Positions 62,502 to 64,000 of a DNA stretch of 64,000 nucleotides are shown one piece after another. The notes beneath the pieces were generated by a model that saw nothing but the letters and a program-made list of their open reading frames with translations, did no database searches and was not told the origin of the DNA. The translations under genes were made by a program, and so were the position numbers. The DNA is from Photorhabdus luminescens subsp. luminescens (GTDB lineage: Bacteria; Pseudomonadota; Gammaproteobacteria; Enterobacterales; Enterobacteriaceae): assembly GCF_001083805.1 (NCBI RefSeq), contig NZ_JXSK01000002.1:434001-498000 (forward strand), read 5' to 3'. Numbering within the stretch: the first letter of the stretch is position 1; each line of letters opens with the position of its first letter.

Positions 62502-63860
62502 TTATGAAGCGGTGGCGAATGTCACACTCGCCAATATTGCCAGGACGGCGGCTAACGCTGCGGCGCTGGCTGCTGCTGCGGCAGCTAAAATTTCCACCAA
62601 CGCAATCAGTGCGGCAGCGACGGCAAGGGTGACCAGAATAACAACAGCAACACCGGCAATAATCACCACCATTTCCAGCATGCCTTCACCCACCTCTTTT
62701 AATATCTGCATCCAGCTAATGTTTTTCAGCTCTTCCAGGGTGATATCTGATCCCTGTTGCACAGTCTGCCACTGGGCTTTTATTTCGCTCTCCGTCCAGG
62801 TCACGATTTTCCCCGTTTGTTCACTGACCCAGGAAAACGCGTAGCTGGCCTGATGGCTTATCGGGTCAATAATTTCTTCACACACCCACTTGCCGGCTTG
62901 ATTGAACCAGACTCCAAACTGGGCAAGAAGCTCCCGGGTACTGTCGCGGACATAATTCAACCCGTTTTCAGCCAGACCCGCCACCTCCTGCCCGAGGACA
63001 ACCCAATCTTCATAGCTGGGTAAAAACGACCAGCGGGAAGTACTGAGCAACGGTGGATTTTTTGTCAGGGGTTGCGGAATGGTCCCCGGTACCCCCTCTG
63101 CGGGAGGAGCGGGTAAAGCTTCGTCATCAGGCGGCGAACCCGGCGGTAGAGGGGCTAGTGGGATGGGATTTTTATAGTGTTGGGAACCGGGTTGATAATG
63201 TTTTCGCCACGCTTCATCATACTGTTTTTGCTCCTCAGTGCGATTATCTATGACGCGCATTACACCAAAACGTTTTTCTGTCGCAATTAGCATATAATCC
63301 AATTCCTGATCTCTACTTAGATCATCCCCCGGAAATTTCACCTCAATCAACATTTTCAGATTATCAGGGTGCACAGAACCATCAAAGTAGGTGGCATTTC
63401 TGCCCGGCCAGCGAAGAGCCTCATCTTTAACCAGAATAATATCGGGCCGACGGATACCAACAACCCCAAATTTCTCCGCGTCTTCGGCAGAAGGTCGGGC
63501 AAACGGATTACTGGACTGCGGCAAATTACCACCATAACGCTGTTTAGAGTCTTGACTGGTCGCCAGCATGGGTAAAGGGACATCCTGCTCTCCTCTGATA
63601 GCAAACACCACTTCCGCTTTATAGGGCCATAGAAAGTCATGCTTAAGCTCCTCAACCTTAATCAACCCACTCATAATGACTTGATTAAGAAAGCGGATAG
63701 CCCCCAGTTTGGTAATAATCATTGCCGGCAGGCGCAGGGCATATTCGGCTTTTCTCGCCAGATAACAGGGATCTTCATCAGCAGGAAAGACCCCTATTTC
63801 CATCGTACAGGTGATTGATGTGACAGCCGGGCACATCTTGCCGTTGTTGGATATTGCCAT
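62502..63860 (-). CDS. VRR-NUC nuclease type VI effector
   Basis: 452 residues. A PD-(D/E)XK nuclease of the VRR-NUC kind in the first half: RRPDIILVK (Asp140), then MLIEVKFPGDD (Glu173, Lys175) and the following DQELDYMLIA (Gln185, Tyr189). A Pro-rich linker (PLAPLPPGSPPDDEALPAPP) separates this from a C-terminal region ending in a long Ala/Val/Ile hydrophobic stretch (about 395-452). The layout resembles TseV effectors, which cut DNA in competitor cells. The start is set by GGAGGAATAAGT before ATG. Cognate immunity is probably the next gene. Confidence 0.85.
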   Translation of the reverse strand: MAISNNGKMCPAVTSITCTMEIGVFPADEDPCYLARKAEYALRLPAMIITKLGAIRFLNQVIMSGLIKVEELKHDFLWPYKAEVVFAIRGEQDVPLPMLATSQDSKQRYGGNLPQSSNPFARPSAEDAEKFGVVGIRRPDIILVKDEALRWPGRNATYFDGSVHPDNLKMLIEVKFPGDDLSRDQELDYMLIATEKRFGVMRVIDNRTEEQKQYDEAWRKHYQPGSQHYKNPIPLAPLPPGSPPDDEALPAPPAEGVPGTIPQPLTKNPPLLSTSRWSFLPSYEDWVVLGQEVAGLAENGLNYVRDSTRELLAQFGVWFNQAGKWVCEEIIDPISHQASYAFSWVSEQTGKIVTWTESEIKAQWQTVQQGSDITLEELKNISWMQILKEVGEGMLEMVVIIAGVAVVILVTLAVAAALIALVEILAAAAAASAAALAAVLAILASVTFATAS

Positions 63861-63862
63861 AC

Positions 63863-64000
63863 TTATTCCTCCGTAAATTCCATAACATGCTCTACCGGTG
63901 TGTTATCACTGGCCTGATATAAGGTTTGCTTCGGTTTAGGTGGGTTTTCTGGTGAACTCAGTTGCAGATTTTCTTCTGCCGCACTCTGTACCGTCATCGT
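63863..64000 (-). CDS. C-terminal end of an upstream type VI locus gene (partial)
   Basis: The last 45 codons of a minus-strand gene that continues beyond the window, ending in VEHVMEFTEE. The part seen is polar (SSPENPPKPKQTLYQASD) and not diagnostic; by position a VgrG or an effector adaptor is expected. It ends two bases before the VRR-NUC start. Confidence 0.5.
   Translation of the reverse strand, partial: TMTVQSAAEENLQLSSPENPPKPKQTLYQASDNTPVEHVMEFTEE

Overview
The window is a gammaproteobacterial chromosome segment, most likely Photorhabdus or a close Morganellaceae relative. The gene order of the first 39 kb follows the Escherichia coli block sbcC-sbcD-phoB-phoR-brnQ ... acpH-queA-tgt-yajC-secD-secF-nrdR-ribD-ribE-nusB-thiL-pgpA-dxs-ispA-xseB-thiI-yajL-panE-yajQ-yajR-cyoEDCBA, and a full 127-bp ERIC element is present at 29962. 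No rRNA or tRNA gene was seen. The genus assignment is inference from synteny and accessory content.

Layout. 114-5990: an OmpK/Tsx-like porin and the cytochrome bo oxidase operon cyoABCDE. 6147-9741: yajR, yajQ, panE, yajL. 9821-14597: thiI, divergent from xseB-ispA-dxs. 14598-16240: a small accessory insertion between dxs and pgpA, with two 8-bp tandem-repeat arrays, an Abi-type gene that has lost its 5' part at the second array, and an orphan RelB/DinJ antitoxin. 16428-26338: minus-strand housekeeping genes (pgpA, thiL, nusB, ribE, ribD, nrdR, then secF-secD-yajC-tgt-queA). 26443-39141: acpH, a 2-Cys peroxiredoxin, ggt, the ERIC element, brnQ, phoBR with a clear Pho box, and sbcDC.

39142-61070 is an accessory island. 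Its left end holds decayed genes: a Tn3-type transposase remnant, a dioxygenase-like fragment joined to a thiamine-diphosphate enzyme fragment, an intact Bcr/CflA-type exporter, a truncated SDR, a toxin-antitoxin pair with a truncated toxin, and an IS605 TnpB remnant. Next comes a minus-strand operon from about 60.5 to 43.8 kb. Read 5' to 3' it encodes a stand-alone condensation domain, a KR-ACP protein whose KR lacks its tyrosine, a C-A-PCP NRPS, a KS-(degenerate AT)-KR-ACP PKS, a lone KS, an ACP-aminotransferase didomain, and three enzymes that look like a pyrimidine-salvage route turned to biosynthesis: a BlsM/MilB-type CMP N-glycosidase-like protein, a dihydropyrimidine-dehydrogenase-like flavoprotein and a creatininase-family amidohydrolase. 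An IS630 remnant closes the far side.

The best candidate for an undescribed system is this operon. I infer that CMP is hydrolysed to cytosine, reduced and ring-opened to a ureido- or amidine-type building block, in the manner known for the 3-aminopropionamidine unit of congocidine, and that this block is joined to a short polyketide/peptide chain. No functional acyltransferase and no thioesterase is visible, so malonyl loading must come from elsewhere and release may use the free condensation domain. The last 3 kb (61137-64000, minus strand) is a type VI secretion cargo locus: a VRR-NUC nuclease effector, a DUF3396 immunity-like protein and a short PAAR protein.
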